Positions 22,738-30,722 of a DNA stretch of 33,426 bases are shown here, piece by piece; position 1 is the first letter of the stretch, and the number at the start of each line of letters is the position of its first letter. The notes beneath the pieces are model-generated. The model worked only from the letters and a program-made list of their open reading frames with translations. It made no database searches and was not told the origin of the DNA. The stretch lies in assembly GCA_900542395.1 (NCBI GenBank), contig UQNM01000021.1, positions 1 to 33,426 of the forward strand. The letters are read 5' to 3'. This DNA comes from an uncultured Eubacteriales bacterium. Its GTDB lineage: Bacteria > Bacillota > Clostridia > Christensenellales > Aristaeellaceae. Position numbers and translations under genes: made by a program.

Positions 22738-23616
22738 TTACTTGAGTTCCGTGAGCTGGACGCCTTCCAGAATGTCGTTCTGGAAATACAGATAGATCAG
22801 CAGCGCGGGCAGGGTATACAGCGCCGCGCCCGCAAATTCCACGCCGGTGCTCTGCTGGGTCAACTGATTGAAGACCACGGAGAGCGGATAAAGCTCCGTA
22901 TGCGTGGTCAAATAGGTCAGCGGCTGCTCGACCAGATTCCAGCAATCCGCAAACGAGAGCGCCACCGCCGCGCCGAGAATCGGCTGGCAGACGGGCAGAA
23001 CCACGTGGATGAAGCAGCGCAGCGTGCCCGCGCCGTCGATCTGCGCCGCCTCGATCATGTCGCCCGGCAGGCCGACCATGTATTGCCGCAGCAGAAAGAT
23101 GTAGAACGGCGCGACCGTCATCGGCAGGATGATCGCCCAGATCGTATCCAGCAGCCCCATCGCGCGCAGGGTGATGACGTTCGGCACCATCGTCACCTGA
23201 AACGGCAGGAGCATCAGCATGATGACGACGAAGAACAGCGCGTCCCGCCCGCGGAACCTGAAGCGGGAGAGCGCGTAGGCCATCGCCGGAATCAGCAGCG
23301 CCTGCCCGAAGAGAATCGCCGCGGTATACATCGCCGAATTGACGAAGTAGCGCAGAATCGTCATGTCCTCAATCAATATTTTATAATACTGGCTGAGGGA
23401 AAACATGTTGGGCGAGAGCTTGATTTCCATCAGGCTCTTCGCGTCGAAGCTGCCGCGCGTCTGCATGAACGCCTTGATTTCGCCGGGCGAAAAGAAGGAA
23501 TACAGCGCCGTCAGCACCACCGGCAGCAGGATGACGACCGCCGCCGCCGACAGCAGCAGCCGCGCCAGAATGTGCCTGCGCCGGATATGCGCCGGGCGAA
23601 CCGTTTGTTTTTCCAT
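22738..23616 (-). CDS. Carbohydrate ABC transporter permease, MalG/YtcP type
   Basis: This 292-residue membrane protein has six helices. The EAA loop that contacts the ATPase is intact (MIEAAQIDGAGTLRCFIHVVLPVCQPI), and the N-terminal half (ALYSFFSPGEI, then an outer loop with the SLSQYYKIL pattern) is typical of CUT1 sugar transporters. With the MalF-type partner it would form the membrane channel. ATG 23616 has GAGGTG six bases upstream; GTG 23625 is an alternative start. Because the EAA loop is present it should bind an ATPase, which must be encoded elsewhere (as with shared MsmK-type subunits). Confidence 0.92.
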   Translation of the reverse strand: MEKQTVRPAHIRRRHILARLLLSAAAVVILLPVVLTALYSFFSPGEIKAFMQTRGSFDAKSLMEIKLSPNMFSLSQYYKILIEDMTILRYFVNSAMYTAAILFGQALLIPAMAYALSRFRFRGRDALFFVVIMLMLLPFQVTMVPNVITLRAMGLLDTIWAIILPMTVAPFYIFLLRQYMVGLPGDMIEAAQIDGAGTLRCFIHVVLPVCQPILGAAVALSFADCWNLVEQPLTYLTTHTELYPLSVVFNQLTQQSTGVEFAGAALYTLPALLIYLYFQNDILEGVQLTELK

Positions 23617-23626
23617 CCGCCTCACC

Positions 23627-24481
23627 TCAATTCAGCCCGCGCGCGGCTCGCCTTTGCAGGAAGAACAGCGCGCCGAACAGCGCGAACACGATCAGGCCGA
23701 AGGAATAGGCCGCCGCCGTCACCAACTGGTAATTCAGCTTGCCGAACATGTTGTTCATGTAGTTTTGCAGGGTGTACACCGAGTAATCCGGGTATGCGCC
23801 CGCGATGAAGTACACCTCTTTGAAGATTTTGAACGCATTGATCCACGCCAGCACGAACACCAGAAACGCCGTCGGCGTAATCATCGGCAGCGTAATGCGG
23901 AAAGCGCGGGTGAAAAAGCCCGCGCCTTCCAGCTGCGCGTATTCGTAGAGCGGCTGGGGGATGGATTGCAGCGCCGCCAGAAAGATAATCAGGCAGAAGC
24001 CCAGATTCTTCCACAGGAACATCAGCACGACCGGCAGGCGCAGCGCGCCGCTGGTCAGCCACATCACCCGCGTCATCCCCATCGCTTCAAGCGCGCGGTT
24101 CACCGGGCCGCCGTAATCGAAGATCACCAGCCACACCAGCAGAATCGCGGAGGACGGCGTGAGATACGGCATCAGCACGCTCGAGCGGAAGAATCCGCCG
24201 AACGGCTTGATCGCGCTCAGCGCGCTGGCCAGCAGGAAGGAAAACAGCCACAGCAGCGGCGCGCAGATCAGCGACAGCTCCATCGTGTTTTTCAGCCCCA
24301 GCAGAAACATGCTGTTCTGCCACAGATCCCGGTAATTCTGCAAGCCGACGAACGTGTTTTTGTAGCTTCCGTCCGTCAGGCTGTAGCCGATGCCGCTGAA
24401 AAAGGGCACGATGTAAAAGATCATCAGCATCGCAAGCCCCGGCAGCAGAAACAGCCAGACGGATTTTTTCTTTTCAAACAT
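23627..24481 (-). CDS. Carbohydrate ABC transporter permease, MalF/UgpA type
   Basis: The 284-residue protein has six predicted helices, starting K-K-K-S-V-W-L-F-L-L-P-G-L-A-M-L-M-I-F-Y, the common CUT1 beginning. The EAA loop reads Y-E-Y-A-Q-L-E-G-A-G-F-F-T-R-A-F-R-I-T-L-P. It pairs with the MalG-type permease directly downstream. Its start lies six bases after the solute-binding protein stop, with a GGAGG inside the end of that gene, so its translation is probably coupled to it. Confidence 0.92.
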   Translation of the reverse strand: MFEKKKSVWLFLLPGLAMLMIFYIVPFFSGIGYSLTDGSYKNTFVGLQNYRDLWQNSMFLLGLKNTMELSLICAPLLWLFSFLLASALSAIKPFGGFFRSSVLMPYLTPSSAILLVWLVIFDYGGPVNRALEAMGMTRVMWLTSGALRLPVVLMFLWKNLGFCLIIFLAALQSIPQPLYEYAQLEGAGFFTRAFRITLPMITPTAFLVFVLAWINAFKIFKEVYFIAGAYPDYSVYTLQNYMNNMFGKLNYQLVTAAAYSFGLIVFALFGALFFLQRRAARGLN

Positions 24482-24487
24482 GCGGGT

Positions 24488-26791
24488 TTAATTGCCCTCC
24501 AGCTTCTGCATTTGCAGGGTCTTTTCCAGCGCCGCCGCCAGCTGCTGGGCGTTCATCGCGCCGTCGAGATACTGCTGCACCTGCGTCGAGCCCTCATTCG
24601 TGTTCCAGATGAGGCTCTGCTGCACGGCCATGTTCTCGCCGAACGCGCGGTAGCTCGCAATCTGCTCCGGGGAGATTTGGTATTTGCCGCTCTTCTCGTA
24701 ATCCTCGCGCCACTGCTTCATGGAATCCAGATTCGCTTGCAGCGATTCGCGGGCTTCCTCGTCCTCGGTCTTGTCCAGCGTCTTCTGCAAATCGGCAATC
24801 GAGTTGTCTATGTTCCGCAGGTTCTCCTCGTAATAGTCGTTGAGCACCGGCTCGTTCATCTCCGGGCTGAGCATAATCATGTCTTCCTTCTGCTCCAGCG
24901 CCCATGCGTCGGCCAGATATTCGGCGGCCTCGTCCCTGTGCTCGGAGAACGGGTTGATGAACGCAAACGTCACGCTCTGGCCGACCAGCGGCTTTTCGCC
25001 CTCCACAACGGAGAGCGCGACCGGCTTCGCCTGTTCTTCGTCAGCGCCGACATAGTTGTACACGCTCAGGCTCGTCCAATTGATCAAAGCGTCGCTCCCG
25101 TTGTACATCATGTCCTCGCTGTCCTCGTAATCCTCGGCCAGACCGAGGTTGTCCCAGTCGATGGCTTCAAACGCCTCGCACAGATCGAGCAGCGCCTGCG
25201 TGCCGCGGGTCAGGTTCTCCTCGCTCGCGTCCAGCCAGGTGAAATAATTGCTCAGCATCATGTAGAACACCTGAGAACGGAAATCATCCTTGGCGTAGCC
25301 CGGTTCGGCGATCATCACTTCCGGCGTCTCCTCGAGCCGCTTGTTGTTTGAAATATCGGCCAGAATCGTCAGCAGCCCCTTCCACGAGGTCGGCGCCTCG
25401 TAGCCCAGCTTTTCGGTCAGCAGCTTGGTGTTCAGGCTCATCATGTTGGCGTAGCAGGAGAGCGGCAGCGCGTAGATGTGGCCGTCCTTCATAACGTAAT
25501 CCTTGATGAAGCCATACATGGCGTTCACCGCGTCGGAAATGGTCTGGCTGCCCTCCAATTCGGCCATAAAGCCGCGGTTCATCAGCGAGGTGAACGCGCT
25601 GCTCGTGCTGGGGAGGGTGTAGATATCCACGGAGGAATCGCGGTTCATCATGCTTTGCAGCAGGCTGTCCGTGTCCAGCGTCGTGGAGATGGAGATCATG
25701 TATTCCGGGTGCTTGTCGGTAAAGGCGTAATACGCCTTGTTGATCGAATCGACGTAGTCGCCGTTGGCGACGCGCATGCGCTGCGCGGGCAGCTTGTCAA
25801 GCGTCACGTCGCGGCCGACCACCGCATCGTAGCTGGCGAGCACGTACAGATCGCCGTAAACCACGCCGTTGCCGTTGGCATACATCAGCGGCATGTCGCC
25901 GAATTCCTCCGGCTCGCCGAGGCCGTCCTCGCCGACGTCGATGCGCCAGACGCTGCCGGAGAGCACGTAATACATCTTGCCGCGCGCCTCGTCATACGCC
26001 AGACCGTCGGGCGTTTGATAGCCGCTCGTCGGGAGCGCGCCCAGCTCGGTCGCTTCCTCGTTTTCAATGTCGTACAGCCAGAGCGTCGTGCTGGGCGTTT
26101 CGGTCGTATAATCGACGACGGTCATCAGCAGCTTGCCCTCGGTATACGGCGCGATGTTCTGCACGTCGCCATCCACATCGACCGTCAGCGCCTCCACGCT
26201 TTCATCCTCGAGGTTGAGCGCCAGCAGCTCCAGCTCCTCGCCGTAGGAGAGCGCGTAGAGCATGCCGCCAAAGGAGCAGGGGTTGCTCAGGCTGCGGGTG
26301 TAGGTGTAGGTTTCGTCGCCATACGTCTCGACGACGCAGAGCGCGTCGCCCAGATCAATGATCTCGCCCAGCGACAGCGCGCCGTCATCCGCAATCAGCA
26401 GCTCGACGAGCTGGTTGCTCGAATTGCCGTCCTCATCGCTGATGGTCGCCATGCGGTAGAGCTTGCCGCCGACGGCATAGAGGTTGCCGTCCAGATAGGC
26501 ATATTCGCCGTCGTTCAGTTCCAGCACGCCGGGGGTCTCGCCGTCCCCGGTCAGCACGTTTTGCAGCTTGTCATAGCCTTCCACAGGGGTCAGCTTGCGG
26601 CTGGTGTTGTCCCACGTGTAGAGCGTATCCCAGCTGGACAGCAGCAGCTTGTCGCCGTAGACGATCATACTCTGAATGTTGTCGCTAAAGTCGTTCATGC
26701 CCTGCACGGCGATGGTCACGTTGCCCTCCGCCAGCGCCGCCGCGCCCAGCATCAGAGCCAGCGCGAGAAGAATCGAAAGCATCTTTTTCAT
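24488..26791 (-). CDS. Solute-binding protein fused to an N-terminal beta-propeller-like domain
   Basis: At 767 residues this is far longer than a usual sugar-binding protein (about 420-550). A signal peptide (MKKMLSILLALALMLGAAALAE) has no Cys, so it is not a lipoprotein, unlike most Gram-positive binding proteins. Residues about 25-335 have recurring propeller-like blades (GDKLLLSSWDTLYTWD, DGNLYAVGGKLYRM, GGMLYALS, GKMYYVLSGSVWRID, YGDLYVLASY). Residues about 336-767 are a family-1-type extracellular binding domain (YYAFTDKHPEYMI; DGHIYALPLSCYANMMSLNTKLL; TFAFINPFSEHRDEAAEYL). The two permease genes follow at once. The ligand is unknown; the propeller could bind a glycan or partner protein. 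Confidence 0.85.
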   Translation of the reverse strand: MKKMLSILLALALMLGAAALAEGNVTIAVQGMNDFSDNIQSMIVYGDKLLLSSWDTLYTWDNTSRKLTPVEGYDKLQNVLTGDGETPGVLELNDGEYAYLDGNLYAVGGKLYRMATISDEDGNSSNQLVELLIADDGALSLGEIIDLGDALCVVETYGDETYTYTRSLSNPCSFGGMLYALSYGEELELLALNLEDESVEALTVDVDGDVQNIAPYTEGKLLMTVVDYTTETPSTTLWLYDIENEEATELGALPTSGYQTPDGLAYDEARGKMYYVLSGSVWRIDVGEDGLGEPEEFGDMPLMYANGNGVVYGDLYVLASYDAVVGRDVTLDKLPAQRMRVANGDYVDSINKAYYAFTDKHPEYMISISTTLDTDSLLQSMMNRDSSVDIYTLPSTSSAFTSLMNRGFMAELEGSQTISDAVNAMYGFIKDYVMKDGHIYALPLSCYANMMSLNTKLLTEKLGYEAPTSWKGLLTILADISNNKRLEETPEVMIAEPGYAKDDFRSQVFYMMLSNYFTWLDASEENLTRGTQALLDLCEAFEAIDWDNLGLAEDYEDSEDMMYNGSDALINWTSLSVYNYVGADEEQAKPVALSVVEGEKPLVGQSVTFAFINPFSEHRDEAAEYLADAWALEQKEDMIMLSPEMNEPVLNDYYEENLRNIDNSIADLQKTLDKTEDEEARESLQANLDSMKQWREDYEKSGKYQISPEQIASYRAFGENMAVQQSLIWNTNEGSTQVQQYLDGAMNAQQLAAALEKTLQMQKLEGN

Positions 26792-26855
26792 TTTTGGCGT
26801 CCTTTCTTTGTTTACTTCTTACTCCTTCAGTCAGCCTTGTATAGCGCTCACCCTG

Positions 26856-26874
26856 CCTCCCTCCTTGAGGGAGG
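26856..26874. repeat. REP-like hairpin between the adaptor and binding-protein genes
   Basis: CCTCCCTC-CTT-GAGGGAGG, an 8-bp stem, is followed by TGTTGAGCGAAGCGAAACGGAAGG. It resembles short intergenic repeats common in Clostridia (general knowledge). Lying inside the transcription unit with no T run, it may affect mRNA processing and the ratio of the flanking products. Confidence 0.65.
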
Positions 26875-26904
26875 TGTTGAGCGAAGCGAAACGGAAGGCG
26901 TTCG

Positions 26905-27984
26905 TTACTCCACATACACGATCACGGTCATGCCGATGCGCACGGTTTCATCCGGCGTGAAATCGACATAGGCGACATACTGCGCGCTTTGGCTCGCCGC
27001 GCTGTCGCTCTGCTTTTCGCTCAGATACGAGATGGAGGAAATCGTTCCCTCAAAGCGGCGGCCGCTGTCCGCATCCCAGTTGAACTCGATTTCAGCCTTG
27101 CCGCCGACGGTCACATCCATCAGATCCGCCTCGGAAATGACCATCTTGATCTGCATGGCGTCGTTCGGGTAAATCGTCGCGATCTTCGCGTCCTTCTCGA
27201 CGCTCGTGCCGTTGCCCGCGTCCACCGTCGCGATCACGCCCGCCGCGTCGCTGACCACCTGCCTGTCCGGCGCGTAGAGGCCGTCCAGCGTGCCCGTCAC
27301 GGTTTCAAACAGCAGCTCGCCGCGCTCCACCGTGTCGCCCGCCTTGACGTGCATTTTCAGCACGCTCCCCTCGGCGTTGACGGCGACGGTTTTCGTCCGC
27401 CCGACCGTGCCGCGGCCGATGCGGCTGGCGGAGGCATAATCCCCGCTGCGGTAGATATCCACGGTTTCGCCCATGTAAAACTCGCCGCCCGTCACCTCGA
27501 CGGTGAACTTGTTGTCGTCCTTCTCGTCCAGCCCGGTCACCACGCCACGCCCCTGATGGCTGCCGTCCTTGGTGCACTTGAGAAACACGCTCTCGCCGAT
27601 GTGGATGTAGCGGTTCTCGCTGGAATTATAGCCCTTCTCCGTGCTGCACTCGAGCGTGTAGCGGTTGATCGGCTCGATATACACCAGCGCGCCGTATTGG
27701 GTTTTCACGCCGTCCGCGCTGTCGCCTTCGCGCGCAAACACGCCGCTGACCGTGCCATCCGTGGAGGCGTAGGTCTTGCGGGTTTCCACCGTGGCGATCG
27801 GGTCACCGATCTTCACGCTGTCGCCCACGCGAACGCGCACATCCTCCACCAGACCGCCGTAGGGTGCGGCGATCACCTGCGTCGTTCCCGCCGTCACCTC
27901 GCCGGCGAACACGGTTTCCGCCTGCGCCGCGAGGGGCAGGGCGAGCGCCAAGAGAAGCGCGCCGAGGGTTGCTGTTTTCTTCAT
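26905..27984 (-). CDS. HlyD-like adaptor with cleavable signal peptide
   Basis: The 359-residue protein has a signal peptide (MKKTATLGALLLALALPLAAQAE). Lipoyl-like half motifs follow: APYGGLVEDVRVRVGDSVKIGDPIATVET near the N-terminus and a second set later (VLKMHVKAGDTVERGELLFETV; GVIATVDAGNGTSVEKDAKI). It ends with barrel-like strands (AEIEFNWDADSGRRFEGTI) and T-V-I-V-Y-V-E. There is no coiled-coil hairpin and no membrane anchor, so it is shorter than the second adaptor (21388-22722) and likely soluble outside the membrane or bound to a partner. Its ATG directly follows the stop of the acidic-repeat protein (TAAATG), with AAGGAGG upstream, so the two genes are coupled. Confidence 0.82.
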   Translation of the reverse strand: MKKTATLGALLLALALPLAAQAETVFAGEVTAGTTQVIAAPYGGLVEDVRVRVGDSVKIGDPIATVETRKTYASTDGTVSGVFAREGDSADGVKTQYGALVYIEPINRYTLECSTEKGYNSSENRYIHIGESVFLKCTKDGSHQGRGVVTGLDEKDDNKFTVEVTGGEFYMGETVDIYRSGDYASASRIGRGTVGRTKTVAVNAEGSVLKMHVKAGDTVERGELLFETVTGTLDGLYAPDRQVVSDAAGVIATVDAGNGTSVEKDAKIATIYPNDAMQIKMVISEADLMDVTVGGKAEIEFNWDADSGRRFEGTISSISYLSEKQSDSAASQSAQYVAYVDFTPDETVRIGMTVIVYVE

Positions 27985-30402
27985 TTATGTGTCCTCCTTA
28001 CCGGGCTGATAGCTTTCGTAGGGCTTCTTCATCATGTCCTTTGTGCCGATGAGCACGTTGTAGCGGTACATCGGGCTCTCCGTGCTCTCCTCGAGCAGAT
28101 AGGTTTCGCCCTCCACCTGCACGCTCAGCGTCGTCTCGCGCAGCGTTTCATCCTGAATGAGCGTGTATTCGAACTTGCGGGTCGAAACGCCGCCGGCCTT
28201 GAGCTTGCCGTACTGCGTGCCGCCGGTGAAGCCATCCGTCGGGATGACGGTGATATACTCGCCGGACGCGAACACCAGATACTCCACGCCGCTGTTGTAC
28301 AGCAGCTTATAGGCCTCGCCGCCGAAGTGCCAGACGTTGGCCTGCGCATCCGTCGCCGCGGTGAGCACGAGCGCGTTGGGCGCGGTCTTCGTCTCGCCCG
28401 CCTTCGTCTGCCACGTCGTCAGCTCGGCGGTAAACGGCTTGAGCTGCTCCTCATCGGTCAGCGACAGGCTCAGCGCCGTGCCGCCGATGGTCAGCTCCGT
28501 CTGCGGCTGATCGGAAACGTTCAGCTCCAGCGCGTTATAGTTCGCCTTGGAATAATCCATCGTTTCCTTCACGTGGCGGATGGGCTTTTTGCCCGTTCCC
28601 GTGCCGCTTCCCGTGCCGGTGCGCTTCTTCTTGCCGAAGATGAAATCCTCGTCGTTTGAAGAGATGTTGCCCGCAAAGTCGCGCGTCAGAATCCAGCCCG
28701 CGTCCACCTTTTCGCCGACCTCGCCGTAGAAGGTCATGTTGTCCGTCTCCGGGTCGTTGCAGGAGAGCCACGTTTTGCCGCCGTCGTAGGAGATGCTGTC
28801 CAGCCCGCTCAAATCGTCATACGCTTCCACGTAGCAGACCTTCTTGTTCTTGCTGTCGCCGCTGAGATACGGCCCGTCCGGCGGGGTGAAATCCAGCATC
28901 GTGTCGTATTGATCCGAGAGGGACTGCACGTCGCCCATCTTATCCAGAATGACGAAGCGGACGCTGGAGAAGCCCTCCTCGCTGGGCACATACATGTTGT
29001 TGCCGTCGGACAGCAGAATCAGCCGCTCGTCGCAGATAAACACGCCGTAAACGTATTCGGTGCTGTCCTCCGGGATGCCGGAGAGGGTGAACGTCGGCGG
29101 GGAGTTTTTCCAAACGCCCGGTTCATAGTCTTCCGCCGTCACTTCGAGCACCGGCTTGGGCACGGGCGCAGGCGTCGGTTCTTCCGTCGGGGCGGGCGTA
29201 GCGCTCGGCTGCGCCGAAGGGGTCTGTGTTTCGCCCGTTTCGGGGGGCTGCGTTTCGCTCGTTTCGGGGGGCTGCGTTTCGGGGGGCTGCGTTTCGCTCG
29301 AGTCGATCTTGTTCAGTTCGTCCTCGCGCAGCATCTGCACGCTGATGGAGAGGCGGACGTCCTCCATGTCCCCCGTCTCTTCCAGCGTCATCAAATCCTT
29401 GGAATCGAGCACCGCGACATATTCGTATTTTTCCGTGTTGAAGCTGTCGCTCTCGCCATCCGGCTCGAAGCCCACGCGGCTCAGCAGATTCCGCGAAACG
29501 TTGTCCGCCGTCAGCACGTTCCTCGTGCGGATATACACCGTCGCTTCCTCGTCTTCCGCCAGATGATGTTCCAGCCACGAGAGCACATCGCCGAGCGCGC
29601 CCGCCGTGTGTTCGCCGTTTTCCAGCTCCGTCCAAGCGTCCCCCTGCGGTTTCCAATCGTCCGCTTCCGGCTCCTGCTCGCTTTCCTGTGCGGTATCCTG
29701 CGTTTCAGTCGGCATGGTTCCGTCCTTCGGTTCGGTTCCGTCCTTCGGTTCGGAATCGTCCGTCGTCTTGGAATCATCCGTCGTCTTGGAATCGTCCTCC
29801 GGCTTGGTATCATCCTCCGGCTTGGTATCGTCCTCCGCCTTGGAATCGTCCGTCGTCTCGGAATCATCCGTCGTCTTGGAATCGTCCTCCGCCTTGGAAT
29901 CGTCCTCCGGCTTGGTATCGTCCTCCGCCTTGGAATCGTCCTCCGGCTTGGTATCGTCCGTCGTCTTGGAATCGTCCTCCGGCTTGGTATCATCCTCTGG
30001 CTTGGTATCATCCTCCGGCTTGGAATCATCCGTCGTCTTGGAATCATCCGTCGTCTTGGTATCGTCCTCCGCCTTGGGATCGTCCTCCGGCTTGGTATCA
30101 TCCTCCGCCTTGGAATCATCCTCCGGCTTGGAATCGTCTTCCATCTTGGAATCGTCCTCAGTCAACAGTTCAGTTTCACCCTCGTCAAGGGTTTCTTCCT
30201 CTTCTGTTGGTTCATCAATGGTTTCTTCTACGGTTTCTTCTACGGTTTCTCCCTCCGGCTGGCCGCCGTTTGCCGCGTCGTTCTGCGCGTCCGGCTGATC
30301 GACCGCCGGTATTCCCTCTGTATAGCCCTCAGCCACCGTCAAGCCGGGCAGTATGGCCAGCCATGCCGCCAGCGCCAGCGCTGCTTTTCGATTCTTGTTC
30401 AT
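27985..30402 (-). CDS. Large secreted protein with acidic hexapeptide repeats (805 aa)
   Basis: No known family is recognised. The start at ATG 30402 (AAGGAGG upstream) gives a signal peptide, MNKNRKAALALAAWLAILPG, with cleavage near T-V-A-E. Residues about 85-228 are 24 tandem six-residue units of the form [ST]-K-[PAT]-[ET]-D-D. About 240-365 is a folded region (AVLDSKDLMTLEETGD). About 369-417 is a Pro/Thr-rich stretch (Q-P-P-E-T repeats). The C-terminal part includes an Ig-like segment (PPTFTLSGIPEDSTEYVYGVF; SYDGGKTWLSC; TRDFAGN) and a glycine/threonine hinge (GTGSGTGTGKK), ending with beta-rich sequence. There is no sortase motif or membrane anchor. It is the first gene of the transporter locus, so it may be a surface scaffold or a substrate of the system (inference). 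Confidence 0.78.
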   Translation of the reverse strand: MNKNRKAALALAAWLAILPGLTVAEGYTEGIPAVDQPDAQNDAANGGQPEGETVEETVEETIDEPTEEEETLDEGETELLTEDDSKMEDDSKPEDDSKAEDDTKPEDDPKAEDDTKTTDDSKTTDDSKPEDDTKPEDDTKPEDDSKTTDDTKPEDDSKAEDDTKPEDDSKAEDDSKTTDDSETTDDSKAEDDTKPEDDTKPEDDSKTTDDSKTTDDSEPKDGTEPKDGTMPTETQDTAQESEQEPEADDWKPQGDAWTELENGEHTAGALGDVLSWLEHHLAEDEEATVYIRTRNVLTADNVSRNLLSRVGFEPDGESDSFNTEKYEYVAVLDSKDLMTLEETGDMEDVRLSISVQMLREDELNKIDSSETQPPETQPPETSETQPPETGETQTPSAQPSATPAPTEEPTPAPVPKPVLEVTAEDYEPGVWKNSPPTFTLSGIPEDSTEYVYGVFICDERLILLSDGNNMYVPSEEGFSSVRFVILDKMGDVQSLSDQYDTMLDFTPPDGPYLSGDSKNKKVCYVEAYDDLSGLDSISYDGGKTWLSCNDPETDNMTFYGEVGEKVDAGWILTRDFAGNISSNDEDFIFGKKKRTGTGSGTGTGKKPIRHVKETMDYSKANYNALELNVSDQPQTELTIGGTALSLSLTDEEQLKPFTAELTTWQTKAGETKTAPNALVLTAATDAQANVWHFGGEAYKLLYNSGVEYLVFASGEYITVIPTDGFTGGTQYGKLKAGGVSTRKFEYTLIQDETLRETTLSVQVEGETYLLEESTESPMYRYNVLIGTKDMMKKPYESYQPGKEDT
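29719..30150 (-). repeat. 24 tandem 18-bp repeats encoding acidic hexapeptides
   Basis: The region consists of 24 consecutive 18-bp units, reading on the minus strand SKMEDD, SKPEDD, SKAEDD, TKPEDD and so on, with SKTTDD variants interspersed; the last two units end in KDG. Variation is mostly in codon 3-4 (PE, AE or TT). Unit length is a multiple of three, so gains and losses keep the frame. There are no spacers, so this is not a CRISPR array. Confidence 0.95.
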
Positions 30403-30510
30403 GCGTTTGCCCTCCTTGGTCGCCTGATGTCCGATATGAATTAGACGACGACGCCTCTCCGTTTGTGGACAGGTTTTAGATGTTATTTGAAACAAAACCA
30501 CATCTTAAAC

Positions 30511-30519
30511 AGTATATCA
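30511..30519 (-). promoter_or_regulatory. Promoter of the acidic-repeat / transporter locus
   Basis: Minus-strand -10 TATACT (30511-30516) is preceded by TGA (extended -10). The -35 position is poor. It gives a leader of about 100 bases with an inverted repeat AGATGT...ACATCT near its start. I see no other clear promoter further along this locus. Confidence 0.6.
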
Positions 30520-30593
30520 CATTTTTCCGTGCTTTTGTTTGCGGGTTTCCTTTTATTAGACGAATGAGCGCAGGAAATTCTTTCATCCGGAGA

Positions 30594-30617
30594 CAAAAAA
30601 ATTGGGCAGTGCCTGCC
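30594..30617 (-). terminator. Second terminator downstream of the ANTAR gene
   Basis: A short 5-bp stem GGCAG / CTGCC is followed on the minus strand by CAA and seven Ts. It lies just past the stronger terminator at 30647-30691, giving tandem termination before the promoter of the repeat-protein locus. The rest of 30520-30593 holds nothing I recognise. Confidence 0.55.
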
Positions 30618-30646
30618 TTCCCCTCTGCCAAAGTCTGCAAAACGCC

Positions 30647-30691
30647 AAAAAATCCCGCGCCGCATCGTTTGCCCGGATGCAATAGCGCGGG
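30647..30691 (-). terminator. Intrinsic terminator of the ANTAR gene
   Basis: The outer stem CCCGCGC (30654-30660) / GCGCGGG (30685-30691) encloses an inner stem GCATC / GATGC. On the minus strand it ends in six Ts (30647-30652). It starts 31 bases after the ANTAR stop codon. Confidence 0.9.
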
Positions 30692-30722
30692 AAGAATCTA
30701 TCCATACTGAGGAAAAAACCGT

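Noticed and set aside
23405..25351. 648-codon plus-strand frame over the ABC permease genes
   Set aside because: It is a shadow of MalF/MalG-type permeases and the binding protein, with no ribosome site or recognisable motif.
26792..26904. Separate promoter for the solute-binding protein gene
   Set aside because: Only an isolated TATACA without a -35 partner is visible next to the REP-like hairpin; not enough to call a promoter.
29719..30150. Possible CRISPR array
   Set aside because: The repeats are 18 bp, directly abutting and in frame with a coding sequence, with no spacers and no cas genes nearby.
29606..30479. Several long plus-strand frames across the acidic-repeat region
   Set aside because: An 18-bp repeat without stop codons in any frame keeps all frames open; only the minus frame has a signal peptide, ribosome site and folded domains.
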